A stretch of 46,948 nt of DNA, taken from Gnetum montanum. Lineage: Eukaryota > Streptophyta > Gnetopsida > Gnetales > Gnetaceae. The translations under genes were made by a program, and so were the position numbers. This document shows positions 9,511 through 20,700 of this stretch, in pieces. The first letter of the stretch is position 1, and every line of letters starts with the position of its first letter. The notes under the pieces were generated by a model. It saw only the letters and a program-made list of their open reading frames with translations. It did not search any database and was not told the DNA's origin. The stretch spans positions 367,418 through 414,365 of the forward strand of contig MNCI01034690.1 in assembly GCA_015680685.1 (NCBI GenBank), read 5' to 3'.

Positions 9511-12500
9511 AGTAGAGCCTTTTCCTTCTCAGTGGTTATTGAGGCCACGGGAGCCTCCAGGCTGCGGGAGCCTACTTGTTTGACATCAATGGATGCTTGC
9601 AGGGCTTTTCCTCTCCACTTAGGGGGCTATGTCAAGGGGAACCTCTTTCACCTTACCTATCTATTATTTCTATGGATATAATGAATCTTTATTGTAGGAC
9701 AGAAGGGGTTCAAGGGCTGCATATTGAGGGGGTTACGTGCATTATTGAATATTATGTGGATGACACAATCTTGGTAACTCAGGTTGCTATGTCATAGGCA
9801 CACATGGTCAATAGGGCCCTTAACAGAATGCCAAGTGAGCTTGGTCTAGAGCTTAATTGGGAAAATTCTGCGATCCACTTCTTCCATATTGAGGGAGCAA
9901 TTAAAGGTCATGTCTGCTAGACACTTGGGATCTTGTAGGGTACGCTATAGGATTGTTACTTGGGAGTGCCCATGTTGGCTTGGAATAGAAAATTGTCTTG
10001 GACTTGATTGGTGCAAAGGCTCCAATCTCGGGTTGAGCACTGGACCTCACGTTTTCTTACAAGAAGAGGAAAGATTGTTCTTGCCACGTTAGTCGTCTCT
10101 GCTATCACTAGATTTGCTGCCTCTGGTGTTGCCCCTCTGAAAGACATCATTAGCAAAGCAGATCAAATTAATCAAAATTTTATATGGTCAGGAGGAAAAG
10201 ATAGTGAACAAATGCATCTTGTCTATTGGGAGAAGGTAGCAAGGCTGCAAGGGGTTTGGGGATGCTGAGCTTTGACGATGCCATCCTAATGGGGTACTAG
10301 AGGATCATTGATAGGTTCATGTAGAACGATGGGAGTCAGGTGCAGTGGGTACTCATCCTAAGAAACAAGTACCAACCATGGATTGCGGACTTACGAGACT
10401 CCTACATTTGGTGGAGCCTTTGCATGTATGTGCAAAAGGTGGCTTAATGGAGGATGGTGAGCATGCAACCACACCATGTCATTAAACACAAATACCTAGT
10501 TATGCATGGTTGGCTGATTGCCTAGAAAGGGTGGCTGCTGGAGAAGATTAAATGCTTCCTATGGCTCTTATTCCAAGGCATGTATTGGTTCGAACCTTTA
10601 TGAGGAGGTGGGGGTTATCAATTAATGCCAACTATCCCTTTTGTAATGGTAATGCGGAAACTGTGTAATACCTCATCTACTTTTGCCCCTTCACAACTAC
10701 CATGCGGAGGGCCACTACAATTCCCCTGTTGTTATTGTTGCATGGTCATTCCTCAACTACTGCTGTCCTTTGGCTTATTTGGAAATTGTGGAATGAATAG
10801 ATGTTTTGGTCAACGCTACTCACACCTCTAGCACAAATTACATTGGTTGCCTAGCGTTTGATGGAGGCCATTGCTGCGATGTGGGTTACTCCCATGCACG
10901 AACTAGATTGCTACTCCTTTAGGAACAATTTGAAGCTTTGGGACATGGTGGTGCAAGTGGGTTGGGATGGCCTCCTAACTCTGCTTGTGTGCATCGACCT
11001 CTCAGATGCCTCTTTTTGTCAGTGTTGGAGGGAGACCCGGGGGGGGGGGGGGGGGGGGGCCCNCCCAACTATGTTCTATAGGGTCCGAATTGGCCTCATG
11101 GAGTCAACCATCATAGGGTATCTAGGAGTGCTAGCGGTGGGTGAAGTTGTGCTACCTATGGGTTGTGAACTACCGAATGTTGAGGGTTTCTTTCAAGGGC
11201 CAGTGCCAAAGACAGGTAGTGGGTAGATGCCCAAATTGGCCCTTCTACAGCTTTGGCAAGATGTGGCGGAATTAGTCAAACGGTATTTTGTGCAGTTTGA
11301 CAATGTTTGGAAATTGCAGGGGGCTCACTTCGTTTTTCTTCATTGCCTATGGTTGGGGTGCTTGGTCCACATGCCCAAGTTTTTCATGGCCTCCCTTCAT
11401 TAGGAGCATAGTGGGTGCCACTTTGGCCTCATTTTGGCTCTTTGGAAGGCCATGTAGATGTTGGACGTGCCATTGACCATACCTTCATCCTTTTTGGCCA
11501 TTTATGCATGGTGCCACCCTACCCTTGAGGGGGCCTCTTACTCTTTTGCTCCAATGATGTGGGATGTCGCAACGGGGGTGGGTGATGGGTCTTATTAGTA
11601 GGGCTCCACCATAGACTAGTAGCCAAGCTTTCAGGAGCAGCTTGTGCAAGTTGAGGACATGATTCGTCAGAGTTGCACATGAAGTACAAGGCAGATCTTT
11701 TGAGGGCTACCACCAAGGTTGAAACTAGGGTCCATGTGGAGGAGCAAGGCTAGATAGGAGGTGGAGCTGTTGCAATAGGAGTAGGACGAGTAGACGAGGA
11801 TTGCGTAGGAGGAACAACACTGGAGAGAGGCTACTGAGGAGAACAGGCACTAGAGAGAACTAAGAGAGGCTGCTCTCATAAATGAATTGGAAGATAGGCT
11901 ACATGCACAAATAAGGGAAGACTTGCTTAGGGGGGAGCAACAATGCATAAAACAAGAAGAGAAGGAGGAGGAGTAGGGGGTTTAGGCCTTGCTAGAGGAA
12001 CACCAAATGAAGAGTAATCACAAGTATAACATGTGCCATTGGTTGTGAATTGAGAGGTGTCCACATATTGTTATGGGCATCAACTATAATGCTACTTGGG
12101 GCATCTTACATAGATTTATTTGCACAACTTGTAGTAGGCTTCATCCTAATAGGGCTAGAGGGTTGGAGGCTAAGGAGCAACAATAGAGAGAAGAACAATA
12201 TAAGCAATTTTTAGGAGGTTGCTGCTTTTACGATGTTTGAGCACCACATAGCTATTTTGGATGCTATTCATGCTTAGGAAAGGGTGCACTGCCCCTACAC
12301 AAGGTTGCCACGACCCATTTGATGACAACACAATTCATAAGATTCCATAATGGATGTATGATGAGGTCCATTGGACTTTTAGAGTAGGGGTTTGAGAATG
12401 GAGTCCCAAAAGCCTAGATGTTGAATGTATGTTTGGTGTCCCTATGGGGTGGTACTATTTCTCTCCTTTTATTTCTTGCTGCTTGTGCTTGCTCGTTTGG

Positions 12501-12672
12501 GGAGTCACCTTGTGGAAAAATTTTGTCTAGTTTTGCTTTTTTTATTGGGAGGAGGTTGTTGTGGTGGGGGAGGGGGGCGGCGCAAGGGTTAGGTTGGGTT
12601 CTCCACCTCCCCATTGAATGTACATACTCTCTTTCTGATTTTAATACATTCGGACCTTTTCTCAAAAAACTT
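9510..12672 (+). mobile_element. LINE copy C: 5'-truncated L1-type element
   Basis: The copy begins within the RT fingers/palm (LFDING at about 9578, preceded by a stretch resembling the SSARF region) and runs through RT, connection, accessory domain, coil and J-like module. Its G-rich 3' UTR ends with TTCTGATTTTAATACATTCGGACC and a short A run near 12662. The 3' end matches the family end. The 5' edge is approximate, and I see no clear target-site duplication. Confidence 0.75.
9570..12300 (+). pseudogene. LINE C ORF2 remnant (RT to J-like domain)
   Basis: RT motifs include GLCQGEPLSPYL (9630s) and catalytic YVDD (9753-9764). The thumb follows (about 10008-10268: WTSRFLTRRGKIVLATL, NQNFIWSGGKDSEQMHLVYW). 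A weak zf-RVT region lies around 10560-10830. The family-specific domain (10858-11290) shows WVTPMHELDC, YLGVLAVGEVVLP, GPVPKTGSG and LWQDVAELV. The coiled coil (about 11620-12000) is riddled with TAG codons. The J-like module begins at RCPHIVMGINYNATWG (12050s) and carries HPN at 12142-12150. The frame is shifted several times, and a poly-G run with an N (11039-11063) interrupts the accessory domain. Confidence 0.75.
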
Positions 12673-13200
12673 TTTTTGAAAAAGTTAGAAACAGTCTTGG
12701 ATCATGTTTCCGAAAACCTTAAAATGTTATTCTAAAATGGTATTAATCTTTTATCAGTCTCATCCAACAATGAAAATATATATATGTAAAGTTTTAAATA
12801 TTAAAGAGTTTGAAAAATTACTAATAAATAATATATTTTTCTTAATCTATCTAAATTAAAGATCACATAAAATATGAGAATAAGGTATATCTTCAAATAA
12901 ACATAATCTTCAAAAACAAGTTCAAGTCCAATTATTTGATCATTATTTAACAGTGTATCATAGGATATTATGGTCATATGTACAAAAATAGGGCACTTCA
13001 GTTGCTTCCTACATATGATGTAGCTCATTTTTAATAGCAAGATGAACTTAACATGGAAATCAATGTAAAAAAGAAGCCTTGGACAATGACATGTTAACTT
13101 AATAGTCAAGGTCTTGGCCTGGTAATCCCAGGTTACAGGTTCAATTCTATTAGGTAGCATTGAGTTATATTTAAAAAATGCATAAAAGGAATTCTGAAAC
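12673..13200. other. AT-rich DNA with a possible tRNA-derived SINE fragment
   Basis: Most of this stretch is featureless AT-rich sequence. Between about 13085 and 13160 a tRNA-like order appears: TTAACTTAATAGTCAAGG resembles a Pol III A box region, and GGTTACAGGTTCAATTC resembles a B box. The spacing suggests a decayed plant SINE. No poly(A) or flanking duplication was identified. Confidence 0.3.
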
Positions 13201-13539
13201 TAGTCCAATTCAATTAGAGAAAGTAGGATTGGAATGCAGAGCTAATTACGGGACCTAGGATGAGTAGGAATGAGAGTGAGAGTGAGGATGAGTCTGGTGC
13301 ACAAGGAGGCCCCTGTGCATGGAGCAAGGATGGGGCAGGCTTAGGTGGATCAAGTAGTGTAGGTGGAAACCGGGTGTTGGGGATGCGACGAGTGGCAAAT
13401 AAGTGTTGGTGGAGGTTGCTGCTTCAAAGGAGCGGGGTAGGGGGGGGGGGGTGCTGGGAGGGTATTGCTTGAGGTGTGTTGGTCAGGCATTGGGGTCAGG
13501 GTTGGGAGGTCCTGGAGGAGCCTTCTTTGTCTGGGGCCC

Positions 13540-14213
13540 TGAGGTAGGAGGTATTGAGGGTTGTGGTAAGGATTGTGATTGTTCCGAGTGTAGTCTCATT
13601 GGGAAGTTCATCTTAGCCAAAGTGAGCCCCAAGCTGGAGGTGATCCCGAAAGGGGTGGCGACATAGTGGCCTTTTTGCTTGGTGGTGGTGCATAGCCTCC
13701 TCAAGAACTTGTTATTGTTCATTTTCCTGCGACCATTGATAGTGATAGGGTTATTCTAGGAGTGCCTTGGTTTTTTGGAGCCTGAGGTTGGCCTTAACCC
13801 AATGGCATCTTGGGGTGCATCGGGACCCCGATCTGTTCTCTTAAACCCTGGTATGGATCCAAGTGTTTGGGATTCCTTGGGAGATGTGGACTCCTGCCTT
13901 CTTGTGGGTGTTTGTAGGGTTCTTTGGGGAGTTCATTTTGTTCGATAAGCCCACAACATCTCTAAAGAGGATGGGCTACACATGCTTCTGTGTTTGGTAG
14001 TCCCTTGCACCAAAAGATTTGGATCAAGAAGTCATCCTTGACCTTCTAACAGGGAAGGAGAAAGTTCACGTGGAGTATGAGAATGTTGTGACTAATGCTC
14101 CTGTGGTGCAACGACCTCCACAAGCATCTTGTGGAGTGTGCGGAAAGGGAGGTCATCTGACAGTAGATTGTTGGGTGACATTTGATGCTAGGGGTTCAGA
14201 AGAACTCTAGGGA
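13540..14213 (+). pseudogene. LINE D ORF1: DUF4283-like protein with intact CCHC knuckle
   Basis: Segments in shifting frames resemble DUF4283: CSLIGKFILAKVSPKLEVI (about 13590), TLVWIQVFGIPWEMWTPAFL (about 13840) and FILFDKPTTSLKRMGYTCFC (about 13950), then VILDLLTGKEKVHVEYENV. A zinc knuckle CGVCGKGGHLTVDC at 14130-14171 keeps the C-x2-C-x4-H-x4-C spacing. ORF1 proteins of this class bind element RNA in the ribonucleoprotein. A Ser/Glu/Gly-rich N-terminal open frame at 13260-13472 may be its amino end. Stops and shifts make it a pseudogene. Confidence 0.65.
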
Positions 14214-14219
14214 TGGTGA

Positions 14220-16978
14220 CATCTGGAGCTTTCTCTTTGGACATGGAGCAGAGGCTTTGGGGGTTTGCCTCCACGAGAAGGGGATTACGTCGGGGGACCC
14301 CCTCTCACCATATCTTTTTATTTTGGTGATGGAAGCAATGCATGCATATTGCACTATGTAGGGGGTTAGAGGTTTAGATATTAGGGGTGTGCAGTGCTTG
14401 GTGGAACATTATGTTGATGACATCATTTTGTTTTCTTGGGCGGCGGTGTCTCAGGCACTTGCAATCAATAAAGTGCTTCAATGTATCGTAGAGGAGCTCA
14501 GATTGGAGATTAATTAGGGTAAATTAGCAGTTCATCTCGTGAACACAGATGCTAGGGTTTGGGGCAAGGTAGTGCAGTTGTTGAGGATTTTACTAGGGTC
14601 CACAGACGATTGTTATCTAAGGCTTCCTTTCTATGATTGGCACCTAAGGCATGTGTGTTGTGGGGTGGGGGGAAGGCCCGTAGCTTTGACGAATATAGGA
14701 TAGGATTGGGCATTGGATGGCCTGGTTTTTGTCTCAGGCAGGGAGGGCACTCTTGGCTAAGTTGGTGCTATCTGCCATTGCTCGATACATGGCTTTGGTG
14801 GCCTTTCCTCCAACAGATATCATACAGAAGGTTGATTGGCTTATTTGAAACTTTACCTGGTTGGGGGGTAAAGGGGGTAGCTAGATGCATTTGGTAGGGT
14901 GGGATATGGTTGCCAAACCAAAGAATGCTGGGGGTCTTGGTATACTTCGGTTTTGGGACGTTATTGCCATGTGACATCAGGGGCTCTTAATCATCTAGTT
15001 TGGCAAGATCCTACCCAAGCTCAATGGATTATGCTCATGCATTGTAGATACCAGCCTTGGGAGGCTTCTAGGTAGGTTTCACACATTTGGTGGGCGTTGT
15101 GCACGCACATGCAGGAGGTGATGTTGGCGGGCCTTTTAGATGCACAACCTAATCAACTCATTTGTAATAAATATCTAGAGATTGGGGGGTGGAAGCAATT
15201 GTGGAGTTGGTGGCAGCTTCTTGAAAAAATTAAAATGTTTGTTTGGTTGACACATCATTCGACGTTATTTGTGTGGCACAAGTTATGGTTGTGGGGGGTT
15301 AATGTGTGGACCACATGTCCACTCTGCATGGCAGGGGTGGAAATTGTAGCACATGTTGTTTGAGAATGCCCTTTTTCATAGTGGGTGTGGTGGGTGGCAA
15401 ATTTACACACGGTGACTCGCTTTGACGGTGGCTCCAACATTGGCGATTCTATGGGCTCTTTGGCAGGCATTAAATTACCTCGTTTTCAAGGGGTGTGGTA
15501 GAGGTTGATGCTGTTGGGGTCAAATTGTGGAGAGAGGCACATTTGGTGATGGGGGTGACACCCGTGTTTGAGCCATCCTGTGAGGAGTACCAGGATAACC
15601 CGATGCTATGGAGATTGATGATGTGGGTTGGGTGGGTAGACGTGCTAGCCCTCCTGCTAGGAGACCTGACCTTGAGGATGGGACATTTTACACAAATTGG
15701 TTGGGAGATTATATGTTTTTTTTGGGGGAGGGGGGAGGGGGGGCGGTGCACATTGAGCTCTTGGAGGAGGCCATTGCGCACTACCTGCGGGTGTTGGCGG
15801 TAGGGGAGGGGCTTGCAAGATGCTCAGAATTCTTCTTGGGGCCTATCCCCAAAACAAGGAGTGGCCAAGTGTTGAAGTTGGCACTAGAACCACTTTGGCA
15901 GGATGTGGCAGTCCTGGTTGACCGTTTCCTTGTGCACTCTGGCAATGCCTAGAAGTTGCTGGGGGTGCACTTTACCCTCATGCGTTGCCTTCGCAATGGG
16001 TACTCGGTAAATTTGCCTTGTTTTTTCCTTGTCGTTTTGTACCGGTAGAGGCAGGGTACCCATTTGGGCCTTATATTGGCTCCTTGGAGGGTGGCAGGAG
16101 GGGAGATCAATGTGCGGCCACAGGGGACTCCTATTTGGGTTGTTTATGGCTGAAGGAGGTTGTGTTGCGTTCCTCCTATGATGGTGGACCTCACATTGGG
16201 GTTGGAGGATTCAAGTGAGTTAGAGGGTGGGGGGGTGGGGTTTGTAGCTTGAGGGGGTTTTGGGTGGTGACTCAGGGGGTGAGCCCTTGCACCCCTTGGA
16301 ATTGGCTGCAGTGCGTTCGGAGGAGGTGGCAAATTTGGTGGGTGAGGAATGGATTCCCCCCTTGGTGGAGATGCTGATAAAGGCGGTGGCGTAGGCCTGG
16401 GAGGAGGAATGGGCGCTTTGGGAGGCGAAATGGTGCCATAGGAAAGAGGAGTTCCAGTTGTCGCTAGAACTATTGGAGCAACAATAGGTTGAGGTTGCTA
16501 AGGAGGAGAAGATTTGTTGGGAGGCATCGGCTTTGCAAGTGTTGGAGGTGGACCTTAGGCAACGTAGTAGGAAGGAGATGCTTGAAGAGGCACACCTTTG
16601 GGAGGCACAAGAACGGGAAGCACAAGCATGTTGGGCATAGGAAGAGCGGGAGGTGACCCAAATCCAACAACAGCTGGATCGGGTGCATGACAACGGTGTG
16701 TGGTCTTGGTTGCATGAGGGGAATTGCCCCTATGTCATAATGATCATTGGGCACAATGCACCTTGGGGAGCACTGAGAAGACACACTAGGAGGAAGGGTA
16801 AGGAACTGTATTCAGATGGTAAAGGAGATGCAGCGGAATGTGCAAGGAAAGCGGAGGCATTCAAGGATTTCCAGCAGGCCGTGGTATTTGTTGACATTGA
16901 ATAGTATAGGGCTGTTTTGGATGCCATCCATGGCCAAGAGCAGAACATCTGCCGTTGCATGCGTCTGCCTTATCATTT
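14220..16978 (+). pseudogene. LINE D ORF2 remnant (RT palm to J-like domain)
   Basis: The remnant starts at GITSGDPLSPYLFILVME (about 14290), with catalytic YVDD at 14410-14421. A zf-RVT region reads LLEKIKMFVWL..CPLCMAGVEIVAHVV (15215-15363). The accessory domain spans 15495-15950: MGVTPVFEPSC, MLWRLMMWVGW, FFLGPIPKTRSGQVLKLALE and LVDRFLVHSGNA. A proline-poor linker and a Glu/Ala/Gln coiled coil follow (about 16330-16680), then the J-like module NCPYVIMIIG..WGALRRHTRR (16653-16904), where HPD has decayed to YSD. The reading continues past TAG at 16902 as a tail like that of copies A and B. Endonuclease and RT fingers are deleted. Confidence 0.75.
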
Positions 16979-17593
16979 ATAGAAGGCTTGGGGTTTTTGG
17001 GGTCTGCTGGTTTTTGTCTTTTTGTTTTGTCTATTGGGTTGAATCTGACATGGTTGGGTGGTTTGGAGGGCCCAGGGGGTGATGGGTCAGCTCAATTTTG
17101 TATTGGGTTTTGGAGAGGGGGGATGGGGAGATGCGGGTTGGTTTGGGGGTGGGTGGTGCGGGAAATGGACTCCCTCTGTATTTTGATGTATGTGACATAT
17201 TGGGAACTGATTGGAGGTTGAAGGGAGAGGCCTCCCCTCATTTTTGGGAATGTATAAACTTATTGTAAATTTGCTTTCTGATTAATATAACCCGATTTTT
17301 TCCAAAAAAAAAAAAAAAAGAAGATTCAAGGGGCCTTAGTGGATGTGAGTAAAAATTTCAGTTTCAATTTCAGAAAATGCTTTAATTGAAAACATGATTG
17401 TAACAAATTTGAGTCTGCATTGCATGTGCATGTGATATTGATTACTTATGATTATCTTAATTGATTTACCAGTTAAAGAACTAAGCTTTTGCAAAGAAGA
17501 GGCATGCTGTTGAATTCCTTTCATCTTTGAGCTTAAATTTACCGCATTGATGTTTAATTAATTATACATAGTTTCATACTCTCAATTTTTCAG

Positions 17594-17702
17594 GTGAAAG
17601 CATGCATTCAAAAAGGCATCCGTATCTATCCAATTCCTGGTCCGTGTGCAGCCATAACAGCTCTGACCTCTTCTGGTCTACCCACAGATGAGTTTTCATT
17701 CA
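17594..17702 (+). CDS. rsmI: RsmI-like gene, visible exon 1
   Basis: The acceptor TTTTTCAG is followed by GTGAAAGCATGC, and the donor is GTAAGA at 17703. It encodes VKACIQKGIRIYPIPGPCAA and the rest of the SAM-pocket segment to DEFSF, leaving one base of a split Ile codon. It starts in phase 0, so the missing upstream exon must end on a codon boundary. Confidence 0.9.
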
Positions 17703-20700
17703 GTAAGATAATCAAGTTTTAGGACATGACTTTTGTGAGTTAATGTACATGGATCAAACAGTTTACTAATCTAAAGGTAATCTCACACTTTGATTTTTCA
17801 GTTGGCTTTCTACCCTCTCATAGCATGAAACGAAAACAGAAATTGATTGCTGCTGCAAAGGGGTCTGCAACCCAAGTACTCTATGTACCTCCACATAAAC
17901 TTATTACTTTACTGGAGGAAATTATTGCTGTTTTTGGTGAGGATAGGTAAATGACTACATACTAAGGTTTTTATTTTAAAGTAACTTTCATTTATTGAGC
18001 AAGCCTTGTTAAGTTACGTAAGTTTTTGCACCTGTGGACCATGCATTTTGTTCTTACCCTTGATATTGAATACATTCTGATCACAGATTTATAATGGTTC
18101 TCCAGAACATTGTATTTATCGTGATAATTTGCTGAGTTTATCTAGGAGGCAATACTTAAACTTTGATATAAATGTTTGGATATGATGACTTATCAGTTAT
18201 ATCACCAAGCATTTATAATAATCTTTGACCTTCAAACTGAAAAAAAGTAACAGGATGCAATTTGATTAGTTGGATCCACCGAAACATTGCAAGAACTTAG
18301 GAAGGCTATATATACTTTTCAAACAGATGAAAAACGAAGGAATATTGGTACAGAAATCGAAGAGAGAAGTTTCAATACATTTTTTTAAAAGCAAATGGCG
18401 ACCCTGGTTCTGTAGTGGATGTGTCTCAAGGTTTAACAGATTGTTTAGAAATTGTAGATACTCGATATATTATTTCAAATCAATGACTCTCTATGGTTGT
18501 GTTATTGGTGGCCTAAGCTTATCTGAAAGTTTGTAGAAAATGGATAGAATGAACAGAGGTTTTTTGATGGAAGAATTTATAATGAAATATTGATCTTGCT
18601 ATGAACTTCCTTTGCTAGAGGATGATACGTTACCAAGGGAAGTTGATGCTCTTTGCCAATTTAAGCTGAAAAATGCTTAATTTCACAAGAACGGTTAAAC
18701 GATGTTCATCAAACAGCTTAGGAAGATGGTTGACATAACACCGAAATATAGATGGTAGAAATGAGAAACTGAAAATTCAATTTTAACAGTTCATAATGTA
18801 AATTATGTAAAGGAAATGTAACATTCTACTGTGGACGGTCCAAAAAAGAAAAATTTTTCATGGGAAATTATATTTTTATGTCATAGTGGAAAGAAGCATG
18901 TAAACTATTTGTGATGGCATAGCAAAAGTAATATGGTTAACACACTAAAGATATTAAACAATATCATAAAATAAGACAATCAAAATATAGAGATATAATC
19001 CTAAATGCAAAGACAGCCAAATTAAAGGGGTCTGCACTAGGGGATCCATTGTCACCTTATATCTTCATAATTGCTATGGATACCATGAATGTTTATTGTA
19101 GGCTTGAAGGGGTTATAGGGCTAGAGATTGAAGGGTTTACTTGCATAGCCAATAATTATGTAGATGACATAATCCTAGCAATGAAAGCAACAATTCCTTA
19201 GGTGACGGCCATTGTGAGGACTCTTGGCCACATGTTCCAAGAACTGGGGTTGGTTGTCAATTGGGATAAATCAACAATCCACTTTATTTAGAGTAATGAT
19301 GTCATGAAGGGAAGAATTTGTAGAACCCTAGGGATTGGTCAAGGAACTTAGAATGATTCTCATCTGGGGATACCAATGTATGTCTAGTGTTGTAATGCTA
19401 CTTGGTCCCAATTCATCTAGGGAGTATAAACTAGGCTTGAGCATTAGACATCCAAATTCCTAACAAGTAAGGGGAGAATCTTGTTGGCTTCTTCAATCTT
19501 GTTTGCTATGGCAAGGTACATTGCTTCGGTTGCCTCCCTACTTAAACAAATTAATAACAAGGTTAATCAAATTATTAGGCATTTTATTTGGTTAGGCAGG
19601 AAAGGAGGTACCAAACTGCATTTATTTTATTGGGAGAAAGTAGCTAGGCCAAAGTCTACCAGGAGCCTTGGGGTGCTAAGTTTTGAAGATTCAATCATAC
19701 TTGTCATTGTGGTCTCATCAAAAGGATTTCTGATGACAACCCCAATGAATCACCATGGATTTCCATGCTAAAAAAGAAGTACTAACTGTGGGTTGCATCT
19801 AGTAATGATTCTAATCTTTGGCAAAGCATCAACTCACAGGCATGTACCTTGAGGTAGCTAGTTTTTGAGCCAAGTGCAAGCGCAAAAGATTTCATGCAAG
19901 ACAAGTGAGGATCCTATAGTTATTTAGAAAAGTAGAGAAACTAAATTTTTATCCCCTAATCTAAAAAGCTGGAATTGGGATGACAACAAATCTCATTAAA
20001 TTAGGAAACTACCAATAAGAATTACAGCTGTAAACAACCCTTAAAAATTGATCTGGATTTCCACACTCCCCCTCAAGTTGGGCCATAGATGTTGAGAAGA
20101 CCAAGCTTGGATTGAAGTTCTCTGAAGGTAGTTCTAGGAAGAGCCTTGGTTAGGATGTCAGTTGTTTGATTTGTGGTAGGAACATAAATTGAGATCATTC
20201 CCTCTTCTATCTTTTCTTTGATGAAGTGCCTGTCTATCTCCACATGTTTTGTTCAATCATGATGTACCAGGTTCTTGGCTATGCCAATAACTATATGATT
20301 GTCACACAACAATCTGATGGAATCTGTAAATTGGATTTTGAGCTTATGTAATAGTCCCTTCAGCCATATTCCTTTACATATCCCTTGTGCCATAGCTTTG
20401 AATTCTGCCTCAGCGCTGGTACGGGCTACTACAAGTTGTTTCTTACTCCTCCAGGTGACGAGATGTCCAAAGACAAAGGTACAATATCTTGATGTTGATC
20501 TTCTATTAGTATTGGAGCTTGCCTAGTCAGCATTCGTAAATATCTTGATCTCTCCGGTTGATGTCTTCTTGAAGTAGAGACCTTCACTAGGGACACCTTT
20601 TAGATACCTTAGAATTTGGAACACTTTGCTCATGTGTTCTTTAGTTGGGTTGTTCATGAATTGACTAACAACACTAATTGAGAAAGCAATATCAGGTCTA

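Larger units (their letters stand above)
13210..17319 (+). mobile_element. LINE copy D: internally deleted L1-type element
   Basis: ORF1 material (about 13260-14213) passes within roughly 100 bp into the middle of RT (14290), so about 2.4 kb holding the endonuclease and RT fingers is missing compared with copy B. The copy then continues through RT, zf-RVT, accessory domain, coil and J-like domain. Its 3' UTR is G-rich, and a 16-nt poly(A) lies at 17304-17319 after CTGATTAATATAACCCGATT. The left boundary is approximate. The tail ends 274 bp before the first visible exon of the RsmI-like gene. Confidence 0.8.

Noticed and set aside
12801-13160. Minus-strand open frame of 119 codons rich in Ile, Leu and Tyr
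   Set aside because: AT-driven composition, no recognisable motif, and overlap with the SINE-like stretch.
18270-18536. Open frame of 88 codons just inside the giant intron
   Set aside because: No family motif, and the RsmI-like reading continues at 35498 with matching phase, leaving no room for an extra exon here.
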